In this document: in pieces, positions 43,627-53,319 of the stretch | How the letters are laid out: each line of letters opens with the position of its first letter | How positions within the stretch are numbered: position 1 is the first letter of the stretch | Assembly (NCBI RefSeq): GCF_022809125.1 | Contig: NZ_JALGBI010000003.1 | Location: 62,001 to 126,000, forward strand | DNA from: Variovorax terrae | GTDB lineage: Bacteria > Pseudomonadota > Gammaproteobacteria > Burkholderiales > Burkholderiaceae_C | Reading direction: 5' to 3' | DNA: 64,000 bases | Position numbers and translations under genes: made by a program | The notes under the pieces: model-generated | The model's database searches: none | The model's input: the letters and a program-made list of their open reading frames with translations, nothing else | Told to the model about the DNA's origin: nothing

Positions 43627-44553
43627 TCAGTCGCTGAAAAAGTTGACGGGCAGGCCCGGCACGTCCACGCGCATCGAGAACACGCAGCCCGACTCGGGCA
43701 GGGCGGCCAGCTCGTCGGCCGGCCGGCCGTGGCAGGCGGTGGTGAGGTAGAGCGTGCGCAGGTCGTCGCCGCCGAAGCAGGGCATGGTCGGGCAGCGCGC
43801 GGGCACGGCGATCTCGGCCAGGGTCTCGCCCGCGGGCGAGAGCTTGAGCACGCGCCCGCCCTCGAACATGGCGACCCAGTAGTTGCCCTCGGCATCCACC
43901 GCCGCGCCGTCGGGCCGGCCGCCGTAGCCCGGCATGCCGGGCTGCCAGCCGGCCGGCTTGCCCGGGAACTGGCGGAACACGCGGTGGCGGCGCATGGCGC
44001 TGCTGCGCGGCTCCCAGTCCCAGGCCTGGATCACATGGTTCGTGGTGTCGCTCCAGTAGACCGTGCCGTGGTCGGGCGACCAGGCCAGGCCGTTGGCGAT
44101 CACGCCATTGAGCGCCTTGAGCTGAACCACCGGCTTGCCGCCGTTGCCGTTGTCGGGGCGGCAGTCGATGGAGTACAGCTCGGCCCGGCGCGCATCGCGC
44201 GGCTCGTACATGGTGCCGGCCCACAGCCGGCCCAGCGGGTCGGCCTTGCCGTCGTTGAAGCGGGTGGTCTTCGGATCGTGGTTGAAGCGCGCGATCGGCG
44301 TGAGCGCACCGCCCCACTCGGGCGCGCGGTAGATGCCGTCGCGCAGCGCGATCACCAGGCCGCCGCGTTGCGCCGGGGCGATGCAGCCCGGCTCCTGCGG
44401 CAGCTCCCAGCTCTCCAGCGTGCCCATGAAGACGTTGGCGCGGTGGATGCGCCGCCCTGGAATATCCACCCAGTACAGCAGCTGCTCCTGCGGGTGCCAG
44501 AACGGGGATTCGCCCAGGCCGCTGGGCTGCTTCACGACGGTTTGCCAGGTCAT
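43627..44553 (-). CDS. SMP-30/gluconolactonase-like lactonase
   Basis: This is a 308-residue six-bladed beta-propeller of the SMP-30/LRE family that hydrolyses sugar lactones with a divalent metal. Metal ligands are likely in GLGESPFWHPQEQLLYWVDI (Glu), GVIANGLAWSPDHGTVYWSD (Asn) and GAAVDAEGNYWVAMFEGGRV (Asp). It starts 1 base after the aldose epimerase stop and lies 53 bases before glcE, so the four genes run in one direction. Together they suggest oxidation of a sugar or hydroxyacid. Confidence 0.9.
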   Translation of the reverse strand: MTWQTVVKQPSGLGESPFWHPQEQLLYWVDIPGRRIHRANVFMGTLESWELPQEPGCIAPAQRGGLVIALRDGIYRAPEWGGALTPIARFNHDPKTTRFNDGKADPLGRLWAGTMYEPRDARRAELYSIDCRPDNGNGGKPVVQLKALNGVIANGLAWSPDHGTVYWSDTTNHVIQAWDWEPRSSAMRRHRVFRQFPGKPAGWQPGMPGYGGRPDGAAVDAEGNYWVAMFEGGRVLKLSPAGETLAEIAVPARCPTMPCFGGDDLRTLYLTTACHGRPADELAALPESGCVFSMRVDVPGLPVNFFSD

Positions 44554-44554
44554 T

Positions 44555-45454
44555 TCAGTTTTTGCCTTCCACTTGGATGTTCATCTGCGCCGTCATCGAC
44601 TCGCCGGGCGCGAGCACGCGCAGGCCCAGGTCGCCGGCCCGCATGGCGGACGCGGCCAGCAGGTTGACGGCATTGTTCACATGGCTCACCGGCTCGATCG
44701 CAACGAAGTCGTGCGCCTCGCCGGTGAACACCACGAGGTGGCTCAGCGACGAGTCGATGCGCGTGCGCAGCAGCGGGTCGCGCAGGTGCGCGCTGCCGTG
44801 CCAGCCGTCGAAGCAGTGGTCGATCTCGAGCCCGGCGCAGTCGGCGTCCAGCCCCTGGGCCGGCAGGCGGTGGGTCGGCAGCTTCTCGGCGTTCATCTCC
44901 CAGCGGCCCGTGGCCTCGAACGCAATGCGGCTGCCCGCGCGCTTGACGAAGGACGGATGCCAGCCGAGACCGGCCGGCGCGGGCTGCGGCGACTGGTTGG
45001 TGAGGCTCAGCGTGAGTGCCAGCTCGTGGGCGCTCACGCGCAGGGTCTGCGAGGTGTCGAAGGCGAAGGGCCAGGCCGCATCGGGCTGGTGCTCATACGA
45101 CAGCATGAGCGTGCGCGCGTCCTGCTCCAGCACGGCCCAGGGCCGCTGCCAGCCGACGCCGTGGATGGCATGCGGCTCGTCGCCGCCCGGGCGGACCAGC
45201 GGGTGGCTGGTGCCCTGCCACTGCAGCGTGGCGTGGCCGATGCGGTTGGAGAACGGCACCAGCGGGTAGCAGCCGGCCTGGCGCGCCGAGCGCAGGGCTC
45301 GCGGATCGGCCGCGGCGCGCAGCACGGGCACGCCGTCCAGCCACAGGCCCGCGATGCAGCCGCCCAGGGCGGGCAGTACCTCGCAGCGCAGGCCTTCGCA
45401 GGCCAGTTCGATCACAGCAGCGGTCATCGCCGGATTTTGTCTCCTCGGCTTCAT
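44555..45454 (-). CDS. Aldose 1-epimerase
   Basis: This is a 299-residue galactose-mutarotase-fold enzyme that interconverts anomers of sugars. The family patterns are VPFSNRIGHATLQWQG, EPHAIHGVGWQRPW (catalytic His) and FVAIEPVSHVNNAVNL (catalytic Glu). The N-terminus may begin at a second ATG (MTAAVIEL, base 45427). It is the first gene of the run with the lactonase and glcEF. The promoter is not evident. Confidence 0.9.
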   Translation of the reverse strand: MKPRRQNPAMTAAVIELACEGLRCEVLPALGGCIAGLWLDGVPVLRAAADPRALRSARQAGCYPLVPFSNRIGHATLQWQGTSHPLVRPGGDEPHAIHGVGWQRPWAVLEQDARTLMLSYEHQPDAAWPFAFDTSQTLRVSAHELALTLSLTNQSPQPAPAGLGWHPSFVKRAGSRIAFEATGRWEMNAEKLPTHRLPAQGLDADCAGLEIDHCFDGWHGSAHLRDPLLRTRIDSSLSHLVVFTGEAHDFVAIEPVSHVNNAVNLLAASAMRAGDLGLRVLAPGESMTAQMNIQVEGKN

Positions 45455-45521
45455 TGTGCCCGGGGACGGCCCGGCCTCGACTCGGCGTCAACCCTCACCA
45501 GCGCCGCAGGCGGTTGCCGCA

Positions 45522-45557
45522 TAAAAAAGAAAAAAGGGCCCGCATCGCTGCGGGCCC
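45522..45557 (-). terminator. Terminator of the amtB operon
   Basis: The GGGCCCGCA / TGCGGGCCC stem (45536-45557) is followed, on the minus strand, by TTTTTTCTTTTTTAT. It lies 72 bases after the amtB stop codon. Confidence 0.9.
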
Positions 45558-45629
45558 AACATCCAAAGGAGACTCTCGCTGTCTTTGCTCTGCCCCGGCG
45601 GCCTGGAGGGGCGCCGGGGCCGGTGTCGC

Positions 45630-47036
45630 TCAACGGTTGTAGGCGGTCTCGCCGTGCGAGCTGATGTCCAGGCCTTCGCGCTCCTCCTCTTCGGGCACGC
45701 GCAGGCCGATCAGCAGGTCGGCGATCTTGTAGGCGATGAAGGCCACCACGCCGGACCACACGATGGTGAGCAGCACGCTCTTGAGCTGCACGAACAGCTG
45801 ATGGCCCATGGCGTAGTCGGCCGGCTGCACGCCGCCCAGGCTGGGCGCGGCGAACACGCCGGTCAGGAGGGCGCCCAGGATGCCGCCGACGCCGTGCACG
45901 CCGAACACGTCGAAGGCATCGTCGGCACCGAGCATCTTCTTCAGGCCGTTCACGCCCCAGAGGCAGACCACGCCGGCCAGCAGGCCGAGCACGATGGAGC
46001 CCATCGGGCCGACGAAGCCGGCCGCGGGCGTGACCGCCACCAGGCCGGCGACGGCGCCGGAGGCTGCGCCCAGCATGGAGGCCTTGCCCTTGGACAGCGC
46101 TTCACCGCCGATCCAGGCCAGCGTGGCAGCGCCGGTGGCCAGGATGGTGTTGATGAAGGCCAGGCCGGCGATGCCGTTGGCGGCGCCCGCGGAGCCGGCG
46201 TTGAAGCCGAACCAGCCGACCCACAGCAGCGAGGCCCCGACCATCGTCAGCGTCAGGCTGTGCGGCGTCAGCGCTTCCTTGCCGAAGCCGATGCGCTTGC
46301 CGACCAGGTAGGCGCCCACCAGGCCGGCGACACCGGCATTGATGTGCACCACGGTGCCGCCGGCGAAGTCGAGCGCGCCGTCCTTGCCCAGCAGGCCGCC
46401 GCCCCAGACCATGTGAGCCATCGGGATGTAGCTGAAGGTGAACCAGATCACGGAGAACAGCAGCACGGCGGAGAACCTGATGCGCTCGGCGAAGGAGCCG
46501 ACGATCAGGCCCACCGTGATGGCCGCGAAGGTGGACTGGAAGGCCACGAACACGTATTCCGGAATGGTCGGCAAGGCGGCGGACAAGGTGTCCGGCGCGA
46601 TGCCCTTGAGGAAGATCTTGTCGAAGCCGCCGAAGAAGGTGCCCTCGCCGCCGAACGCCAGGCTGTAGCCGTAGATGGCCCACAGGATGGTGATCAGCGA
46701 GAAGATCACGAACACCTGCATCAGCACCGACAGCATGTTCTTGGAACGGGCCAGGCCGCCGTAGAACAGCGCGAGGCCGGGGATGGTCATCAGGATCACC
46801 AGCATGGTCGAGGTCAGCATCCAGGCGGTGTCGCCGGTGTCGAGCTTGGGCGCCGGTGCAGCAGCGGGGGCCGCAGGTGCGGCCGCCGCCGCGGGCGCTG
46901 CGGCTGCAGCGGCAGGAGCCGCCGCAGAGGCGGCAGCGGCCGCAGGTTCCGAAGCAGCCGGCGTTTGCGCCAGCGCTGCCGTGCTGCCGGCGAGCAGACC
47001 GATTCCCAGCACGAGGGAGGCAAGTAGTTTTTTCAT
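45630..47036 (-). CDS. amtB: Ammonium transporter AmtB
   Basis: This is a 468-residue ammonium channel of the inner membrane. After a signal peptide (residues 1-24, ending ALA), a low-complexity Ala/Pro stretch runs to about residue 64. The 11-helix channel starts at DTAWMLTSTMLVILMTIPGL. Family motifs include FYGGLARSKNMLSVLMQ, DFAGGTVVHINAGVAGLVGA and the conserved histidines (HINAG, DVFGVHGVGG). It is the last gene of the porin-glnK-amtB operon and is normally blocked by the adjacent GlnK when nitrogen is plentiful. Confidence 0.96.
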   Translation of the reverse strand: MKKLLASLVLGIGLLAGSTAALAQTPAASEPAAAAASAAAPAAAAAAPAAAAAPAAPAAAPAPKLDTGDTAWMLTSTMLVILMTIPGLALFYGGLARSKNMLSVLMQVFVIFSLITILWAIYGYSLAFGGEGTFFGGFDKIFLKGIAPDTLSAALPTIPEYVFVAFQSTFAAITVGLIVGSFAERIRFSAVLLFSVIWFTFSYIPMAHMVWGGGLLGKDGALDFAGGTVVHINAGVAGLVGAYLVGKRIGFGKEALTPHSLTLTMVGASLLWVGWFGFNAGSAGAANGIAGLAFINTILATGAATLAWIGGEALSKGKASMLGAASGAVAGLVAVTPAAGFVGPMGSIVLGLLAGVVCLWGVNGLKKMLGADDAFDVFGVHGVGGILGALLTGVFAAPSLGGVQPADYAMGHQLFVQLKSVLLTIVWSGVVAFIAYKIADLLIGLRVPEEEEREGLDISSHGETAYNR

Positions 47037-47064
47037 GTTCGTCTCTTTCTTGAGGGCTGCAGAT

Positions 47065-48211
<1,147 letters not shown>

Positions 48212-48249
48212 GAGGTTCTCCTAACAAGAAAAAAGGGACACCGGTGCTA

Positions 48250-48265
48250 AGCAGGGAGCGTGCCA
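48250..48265 (-). promoter_or_regulatory. Sigma-54 promoter of porin-glnK-amtB operon
   Basis: TGGCACGCTCCCTGCT on the minus strand fits the -24/-12 consensus TGGCACG-N4-TTGC(A/T), with CTGC in place of TTGC. The GG and GC dinucleotides have the right spacing. Transcription would start near 48238, 27 bases before the porin ATG. Confidence 0.85.
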
Positions 48266-48366
48266 AAGTTAACGTCCCATGAACGCCTGTCTCTTTCTGC
48301 GTCCTCGCAACAGGGGGCTGCCGCGTTACTCCTTTCAGTCATAGAAAAACGAAAGCACCTGCCGAG

Positions 48367-48381
48367 CACGTTTTTGGTGCG
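48367..48381 (-). promoter_or_regulatory. NtrC-like enhancer site
   Basis: GCACGTTTTTGGTGC resembles the NtrC consensus GCACCA-N3-TGGTGC, with 10 of 12 key positions matching. It lies about 110 bases upstream of the sigma-54 promoter, a usual enhancer distance. A second half-site (GCACCT) begins at 48355. Confidence 0.7.
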
Positions 48382-48440
48382 CCTTCGCGTCCGCCTCGCC
48401 GCACAGGTACAGTGCGCACTCAATTGGGGAGTTGGTTCTC

Positions 48441-49982
48441 ATGAGCTTGTCTTTGGTGCAAAGCCGTGCCCTGCTGGGGCTGGAAGCGGCGGCCGTCACC
48501 GTCGAGGTGCATCTGGCCAATGGCCTGCCGAGCTTCACGCTGGTGGGGCTGGCCGAGGTGGAGGTTAAGGAGGCGCGCGAGCGGGTGCGCAGCGCGCTCC
48601 AGAACTCGGGCCTCGAGTTTCCCCACAACAAGCGCATCACCGTGAATCTGGCGCCGGCCGACCTGCCCAAGGATTCGGGCCGCTTCGACCTGCCGATCGC
48701 ACTCGGCATCCTGGCCGCCAGCGGCCAGATCGACGCCGCGCGGCTGGCCGGCCACGAGTTCGCGGGCGAGTTGTCGCTGTCGGGCGAGCTGCGGCCGGTG
48801 CGCGGCGCGCTGGCCATGAGCCTGGCCCTGCGGGCGCAGCAGGCCCAGCCCCGGCTGGTGCTGCCGGCCGCCAGCGCCGAAGAAGCCGCGCTGGTGCCCG
48901 GCATGCAGGTCTATGGCGCCCGCCACCTGCTCGACGTGGTGCGCCAGTTCCTGCCCGCGCCGAAGGAGGCCGCGCCCGCCGAGGACGACACCGGCGGCTG
49001 GGTGCGCGTGCCGCCGCGGCGGGCCCGGCCGCCCGCGGCGCGCTATGCCGACCTGGCCGACGTCAAGGGCCAGGCCGCCGCCAAGCGCGCGCTGGAGATC
49101 GCGGCGGCTGGCGGCCACAGCGTGCTGATGGTGGGCCCGCCGGGCTCGGGCAAGTCGATGCTGGCCCAGCGCTTTGCCGGCCTGCTGCCGGCCATGAGCG
49201 TGGACGAGGCGCTGCAAAGCGCGGCCGTGGCCAGCCTGGGCGGGCGCTTCTCGCTGGAGCACTGGGCCACCCGGCCGACCTGCAGCCCGCACCACTCGGC
49301 CAGCGCGGTAGCGCTGGTGGGGGGCGGTTCGCCGCCGCGGCCCGGCGAAATCTCGCTGGCCCACCATGGCGTCCTTTTTCTGGACGAACTGCCCGAATTT
49401 CCGCGCGCCGCCCTGGAGGCGCTGCGCGAGCCGCTGGAAACCGGCACCATCACGATTTCGCGCGCGGCGCGGCGCGCCGAATTTCCGGCGCGCTTCCAGA
49501 TGATCGCGGCCATGAACCCCTGCCCTTGCGGCTACCTGGGCTCGCCGCTCAAGGCCTGCCGCTGCACGCCCGACCAGGTGTCGCGCTACCAGGGCCGGCT
49601 CAGCGGCCCGCTGCTCGACCGCATCGACCTGCACGTGGAAGTGCCGGCCCTGCCGCCCGCCGACCTGCTGCAGGCGGGCGCGGGCGAATCCACCGGCCCC
49701 ATCCGCGAGCGCTGCACGGCGGCGCGGGAGCGCGCGCTGCAGCGCCAGGGCAAGCCGAACCAGGCGCTGGCCGGCCAGGAGATCGACGACCACCTGGCGC
49801 TGGAAGATGCCGCCGCGAAGTTTCTCAACACCGCCGCCGCGCGGCTGGGCTGGAGCGCGCGCTCGACCCACCGCGCGCTCAAGGTGGCGCGCACCATCGC
49901 CGACCTGGCCGGCGCCGGCACGACGCAGGTGGCGCACATCGCCGAAGCCGTGCAGTACCGGCGCGCGCTGCGCCCGGCCTGA
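48441..49982 (+). CDS. comM: YifB/ComM family Mg-chelatase-like AAA protein
   Basis: This is a 513-residue AAA+ helicase-like protein related to ComM, which helps branch migration in natural transformation. The N-terminal ChlI-like domain has LSLVQSRALLGLEAAAVTVE and SFTLVGLAEVEVKEARERVR. Walker A is MVGPPGSGKSMLAQRF and Walker B is GVLFLDELPEFPRAALEALR. The Cys-rich MNPCPCGYLG and RCTPDQVSRYQGRLSGPLLD follow. The ATG at 48441 has GGGGAG 9 bases upstream. Family A copy A9 begins 6 bases after its stop. Confidence 0.95.
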   Translation: MSLSLVQSRALLGLEAAAVTVEVHLANGLPSFTLVGLAEVEVKEARERVRSALQNSGLEFPHNKRITVNLAPADLPKDSGRFDLPIALGILAASGQIDAARLAGHEFAGELSLSGELRPVRGALAMSLALRAQQAQPRLVLPAASAEEAALVPGMQVYGARHLLDVVRQFLPAPKEAAPAEDDTGGWVRVPPRRARPPAARYADLADVKGQAAAKRALEIAAAGGHSVLMVGPPGSGKSMLAQRFAGLLPAMSVDEALQSAAVASLGGRFSLEHWATRPTCSPHHSASAVALVGGGSPPRPGEISLAHHGVLFLDELPEFPRAALEALREPLETGTITISRAARRAEFPARFQMIAAMNPCPCGYLGSPLKACRCTPDQVSRYQGRLSGPLLDRIDLHVEVPALPPADLLQAGAGESTGPIRERCTAARERALQRQGKPNQALAGQEIDDHLALEDAAAKFLNTAAARLGWSARSTHRALKVARTIADLAGAGTTQVAHIAEAVQYRRALRPA

Positions 49983-49987
49983 GCGCC

Positions 49988-50035
49988 AATTGCTACCAAA
50001 TCAATAGCAAACAATGACCAGGGGACAAGGACATC
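49988..50035 (-). repeat. Family A dispersed repeat, copy A9
   Basis: On the minus strand: GATGTCCTTGTCCCCTGGTC, then ATTG and the core TTTGCTATTGATTTGGTAGC. It is nearly identical to A1 (501-546) in the left arm and lies just downstream of comM. Confidence 0.9.
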
Positions 50036-50238
50036 TGCGCGATTTCCTTGCCAAATACGGCGCCACCCCGGCCGTACAGCCCGAAACCGGGGCCGTCTGT
50101 TGACTTATACCTAAATGTAGTAAGGGAATGGATAAACTGTGAGGCATGGGGTGTATCGCCCGCCCAGGCCGCGCGACACCGGGCCCTGGCGCCACGAACG
50201 GCCTGCCCCTTTCTACAACGCCTGATCTTTCCTGAACC

Positions 50239-51012
50239 ATGAGTGCTTTCAACGAGGAACGCGTGCTGAGCGTCCACCACTGGACGGACCGCCTGTTCAC
50301 CTTCACCACCACGCGCGACCCGTCGCTGCGCTTCTCCAACGGCCACTTCACCATGATCGGCCTGCGCGTCAACGACAAGCCGCTGCTGCGCGCCTACAGC
50401 ATCGTGAGCGCCAACTACGAGGAGCACCTCGAGTTCCTGAGCATCAAGGTGGAAGAAGGGCCGCTGACCTCGCGGCTGCAGCACATCCAGGTGGACGACA
50501 CCATCATCGTCGGCCGCAAGCCCACCGGCACGCTGCTGATCGACTACCTGCTGCCCGGCAAGCGCCTGTACCTGCTGTCCACCGGCACCGGGCTGGCGCC
50601 ATTCATGAGCATCATCCGCGACCCGGAGACCTACGAGCGCTTCGAGCAGATCGTGCTGGTGCACGGCGTGCGCCAGGTCGACGAGCTGGCGTACCACGAC
50701 CTCATGGTGGACCACCTGCCGCAGCACGAATTCCTGGGCGAGATGGTCAAGCAGAAGCTGCTGTACTACCCCACCGTGACGCGCGAGCTCTACCGCAACA
50801 TGGGCCGCGTGACCGACCTCATGGAAAAGGGCAAGCTGTTCAAGGACCTGCACCTGCCCGAGATCGACCGCGAGCAGGACCGCGTGATGATCTGCGGCAG
50901 CCCCGGCATGCTGGTCGACCTCAAGCACCTGCTGGAAGCGCGCGGCTTCAAGGAAGGCAACACCTCCACGCCGGGCGACTTCGTCATCGAGCGCGCCTTC
51001 GCCGAGAAATAG
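50239..51012 (+). CDS. fpr: Ferredoxin-NADP reductase
   Basis: This is a 257-residue FNR-like flavoprotein that passes electrons between NADPH and ferredoxin or flavodoxin. The FAD-binding motif RAYSIVSA (residues 54-61) is present. STGTGLAPFMSIIRDPETYERF covers the NADP-binding start, with the C-terminal NTSTPGDFVIERAFAEK in the usual place. The upstream gap includes TTGACTTATACC, a possible -35 region. A perfect hairpin follows the stop. Confidence 0.94.
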   Translation: MSAFNEERVLSVHHWTDRLFTFTTTRDPSLRFSNGHFTMIGLRVNDKPLLRAYSIVSANYEEHLEFLSIKVEEGPLTSRLQHIQVDDTIIVGRKPTGTLLIDYLLPGKRLYLLSTGTGLAPFMSIIRDPETYERFEQIVLVHGVRQVDELAYHDLMVDHLPQHEFLGEMVKQKLLYYPTVTRELYRNMGRVTDLMEKGKLFKDLHLPEIDREQDRVMICGSPGMLVDLKHLLEARGFKEGNTSTPGDFVIERAFAEK

Positions 51013-51021
51013 AAGGCTGCG

Positions 51022-51049
51022 CCGCCGTCAGGCCATGCGGCCTGACGGT
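51022..51049 (+). terminator. Hairpin after fpr (weak terminator)
   Basis: CCGTCAGGCC and GGCCTGACGG form a perfect 10-bp stem with a 4-base ATGC loop, 12 bases after the fpr stop. No U run follows, so it may stabilise the message end rather than terminate. Confidence 0.5.
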
Positions 51050-51187
51050 CTCCCGCGGCTTCGGCCGCAAGCAAGACCCTCCATCGCCATGATCGAGGCG
51101 GCTGGCCGGTGAGATTCTGGCCAGCGGCATGGCGATGATCGACGGCATCGCGTGCCGCAACCCCCGCTTGCCGGGCGGCCGATTCTT

Positions 51188-51225
51188 ATTTCACGGATGA
51201 GAAATCTGTTTCATGAATGTGAAAT
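51188..51225. promoter_or_regulatory. Tandem operator upstream of enoyl-CoA hydratase operon
   Basis: Two direct copies of a 17-18-base element, ATTTCACGGATGAGAAAT (51188-51205) and GTTTCATGAATGTGAAAT (51208-51225), lie 20 bases apart. The same motif recurs, reversed, upstream of the FAH gene at 55150-55170, across the IclR gene. This is probably the IclR binding site. Confidence 0.75.
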
Positions 51226-51292
51226 ATAGACCCCAGCCCATTGTGCGCAGGATGCCTTGTTTCCCATACTTCACCCACTCAAAGGTGAAGTC

Positions 51293-52084
51293 ATGTACAC
51301 ATCCATCCGAATCGACAAGCAGGGCAGCGTCTGGCGCGTGGTGCTCAACCGCCCCGAAGTGCGCAACGCGCACGACCTGGACATGTTCAAGGAGCTGGTC
51401 GCGGCTTTCGACGAGGTCGAGAACGACCCCGCATGCCGCTGCGCCGTGCTCACCGGCGCGGGCGACATGTTCAGCGCTGGCCAGGACCTGCGTTTCACGC
51501 GCTCGGCCGATGCCCAGGCGATCGACGCCTACGGCCGCTTCAACGTCGCGGCGCGCCAGCGCATCCAGCGCAATTTCAAGCCCGTGGTCGCCGCGGTCAA
51601 CGGCCCGGCCATCGGCGGCGGCGTCTACCTGGCCACGGCCTGCGACCTGGTGGTGTCGGTCGACAGCGCGTACTTCCAGATGCGCGAGATCCAGGCCGGC
51701 AATCACAGCGGCGGCGCCTTCCTGTTCACCGTGGGCCGCGCCCGCTCGCTGGAGATGTCGCTGCTGGGCCGGCGCGTCAGCGCGCCGCAAGCCGAGGCCT
51801 GGGGCCTGATCAACCGCAGCGTGCCGGCCGACGGGTTCGACGCCGCGGTGGACGACTACGTCCATGCGCTGCTGGAGCTGCCGCCGCTGGCCATCCGCTA
51901 CACCAAGAGCGCCACCAACCTGCTGCTCGATTCGGCCGGCTTCTCCACGCATTCCGAGGCCAGTGCGCCGATGCAGCGCTACCTGAGCCTGAGCCCCGAC
52001 GGGCGCGAGGCCAAGCGCGCCTTCAACGAACGCCGCAAGCCGCGCTTCACCGGCGCCTTCCCCCAGGCCGCCGAGGACCGCTGA
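51293..52084 (+). CDS. Enoyl-CoA hydratase/isomerase family protein
   Basis: This is a 263-residue crotonase-fold enzyme that hydrates or isomerises acyl-CoA thioesters. The CoA-binding oxyanion-hole region is GAGDMFSAGQDLRFTRS (residues 56-72), and the second is VVAAVNGPAIGGGVYLATAC. The ATG at 51293 has AGGTGA 5 bases upstream. The CoA transferase gene starts right after its stop. The operon lies behind a tandem operator motif shared with the IclR-regulated FAH gene. Confidence 0.92.
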   Translation: MYTSIRIDKQGSVWRVVLNRPEVRNAHDLDMFKELVAAFDEVENDPACRCAVLTGAGDMFSAGQDLRFTRSADAQAIDAYGRFNVAARQRIQRNFKPVVAAVNGPAIGGGVYLATACDLVVSVDSAYFQMREIQAGNHSGGAFLFTVGRARSLEMSLLGRRVSAPQAEAWGLINRSVPADGFDAAVDDYVHALLELPPLAIRYTKSATNLLLDSAGFSTHSEASAPMQRYLSLSPDGREAKRAFNERRKPRFTGAFPQAAEDR

Positions 52085-53296
52085 ATGACCCAGGCACTCC
52101 AAGGCTGCAAGGTGCTGGACTTCACGCACGTGCTGGCCGGCCCCATCGCCACCAACTACCTGTGCCTGCAGGGCGCGGACGTGGTCAAGGTCGAGTCCGC
52201 GCAGGGCGACACCATGCGCAACTATGGCGGGCTGACACCGGGCCAGCCCGGCAACGCGGGCATGGGCCCGTCCTTCGTGTCGGTCAACAGCGGCAAGCGC
52301 TCCATGGTGCTGGACCTCAAGAACGAGCGGCACCTGGCGGTGGCGCGGCGCCTGGTGGCCTGGGCCGACGTGGTGATCGAGAACTTCCGCCCCGGCGTGA
52401 TGGACCGGCTGGGCCTGGGCTACGAGGCCTGCAAGGCGATCCGGCCGGACATCGTGTTCTGCTCGGTCTCGGGCTTCGGCCAGTCGGGGCCGCTGCGCGC
52501 CAACCCGGCCATCGACCAGATCATCCAGAGCATGTCGGGCCTGATGAACCTGTCGGGCGAGCCCGGCAGCGGGCCCATGCGCATCGGCTTTCCGGTGGTG
52601 GACACCTTCACCGGCATGCTGGCGGCGCTGGCCATCGTGTCGGCGCTGCTGCGGCGCGAGAAAAGCGGCGAGGGCCAGTACATCGACGTGGCCATGATGG
52701 ACGCGGCCATGGTGATGATGGTGTCGGTGGCGGGCCCCTACCTGGCCGCGGGCATCCAGCCAAAGAAGCAGGGCAACCTGGGCTACAGCATGTCGCCCAC
52801 GGCCGACACCTTTCCCACCGCGCGGGGCGACATCACCATCGGCGCCGTGCGGCAGGACCAGTTCGAGCAGCTGTGCGCCGTGCTGCAGCGCCCCGACCTC
52901 GTGGCCGACGCGCGCTTCGCCGACCGGCGCTCGCGCCAGCAGAACGCCGCGGCGCTGCGCGCGGAGGTGGTCCGTGCGCTGGCCGCGCGCACGGCGCTCG
53001 AATGGGAAGAACTGCTCAATCAGGCCGGCGTCGCGGCCGGGGCGGTGCGCGAGCTGCACGAGGCGCTGGCGCACCCCCACTTCGCGCACCGCGGGCTGAC
53101 CCTGCCCGTGCAGCCGCCCGGCGGCGACCCGGCGCGCATCCTGAACACCGGCTTCCTGCTCGCTAGCGACCCGGGCGGCACGCGCCGCCCGCCGCCGGCC
53201 CTGGGCGAGCACACCCGCGAGGTGCTGCAGGAGCTCGGCTACCCGCCCGCGCAGGTGGACGCCCTGCTGGGCGCCACGGCACCAGACGCCACCTGA
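52085..53296 (+). CDS. CaiB/BaiF class III CoA transferase
   Basis: This is a 403-residue family III CoA transferase, which moves CoA between carboxylic acids. It begins GCKVLDFTHVLAGPIATNYL. The catalytic aspartate is likely in YIDVAMMDAAMV, with FVSVNSGKRSMVLDLKNERH and IENFRPGVMDRLGLG also typical. It starts directly after the enoyl-CoA hydratase stop and is followed by a TctC-type protein. The run suggests uptake, CoA activation and hydration of an organic acid. Confidence 0.93.
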   Translation: MTQALQGCKVLDFTHVLAGPIATNYLCLQGADVVKVESAQGDTMRNYGGLTPGQPGNAGMGPSFVSVNSGKRSMVLDLKNERHLAVARRLVAWADVVIENFRPGVMDRLGLGYEACKAIRPDIVFCSVSGFGQSGPLRANPAIDQIIQSMSGLMNLSGEPGSGPMRIGFPVVDTFTGMLAALAIVSALLRREKSGEGQYIDVAMMDAAMVMMVSVAGPYLAAGIQPKKQGNLGYSMSPTADTFPTARGDITIGAVRQDQFEQLCAVLQRPDLVADARFADRRSRQQNAAALRAEVVRALAARTALEWEELLNQAGVAAGAVRELHEALAHPHFAHRGLTLPVQPPGGDPARILNTGFLLASDPGGTRRPPPALGEHTREVLQELGYPPAQVDALLGATAPDAT

Positions 53297-53319
53297 CCCC
53301 CCAAAAAAAAGGAGACACC

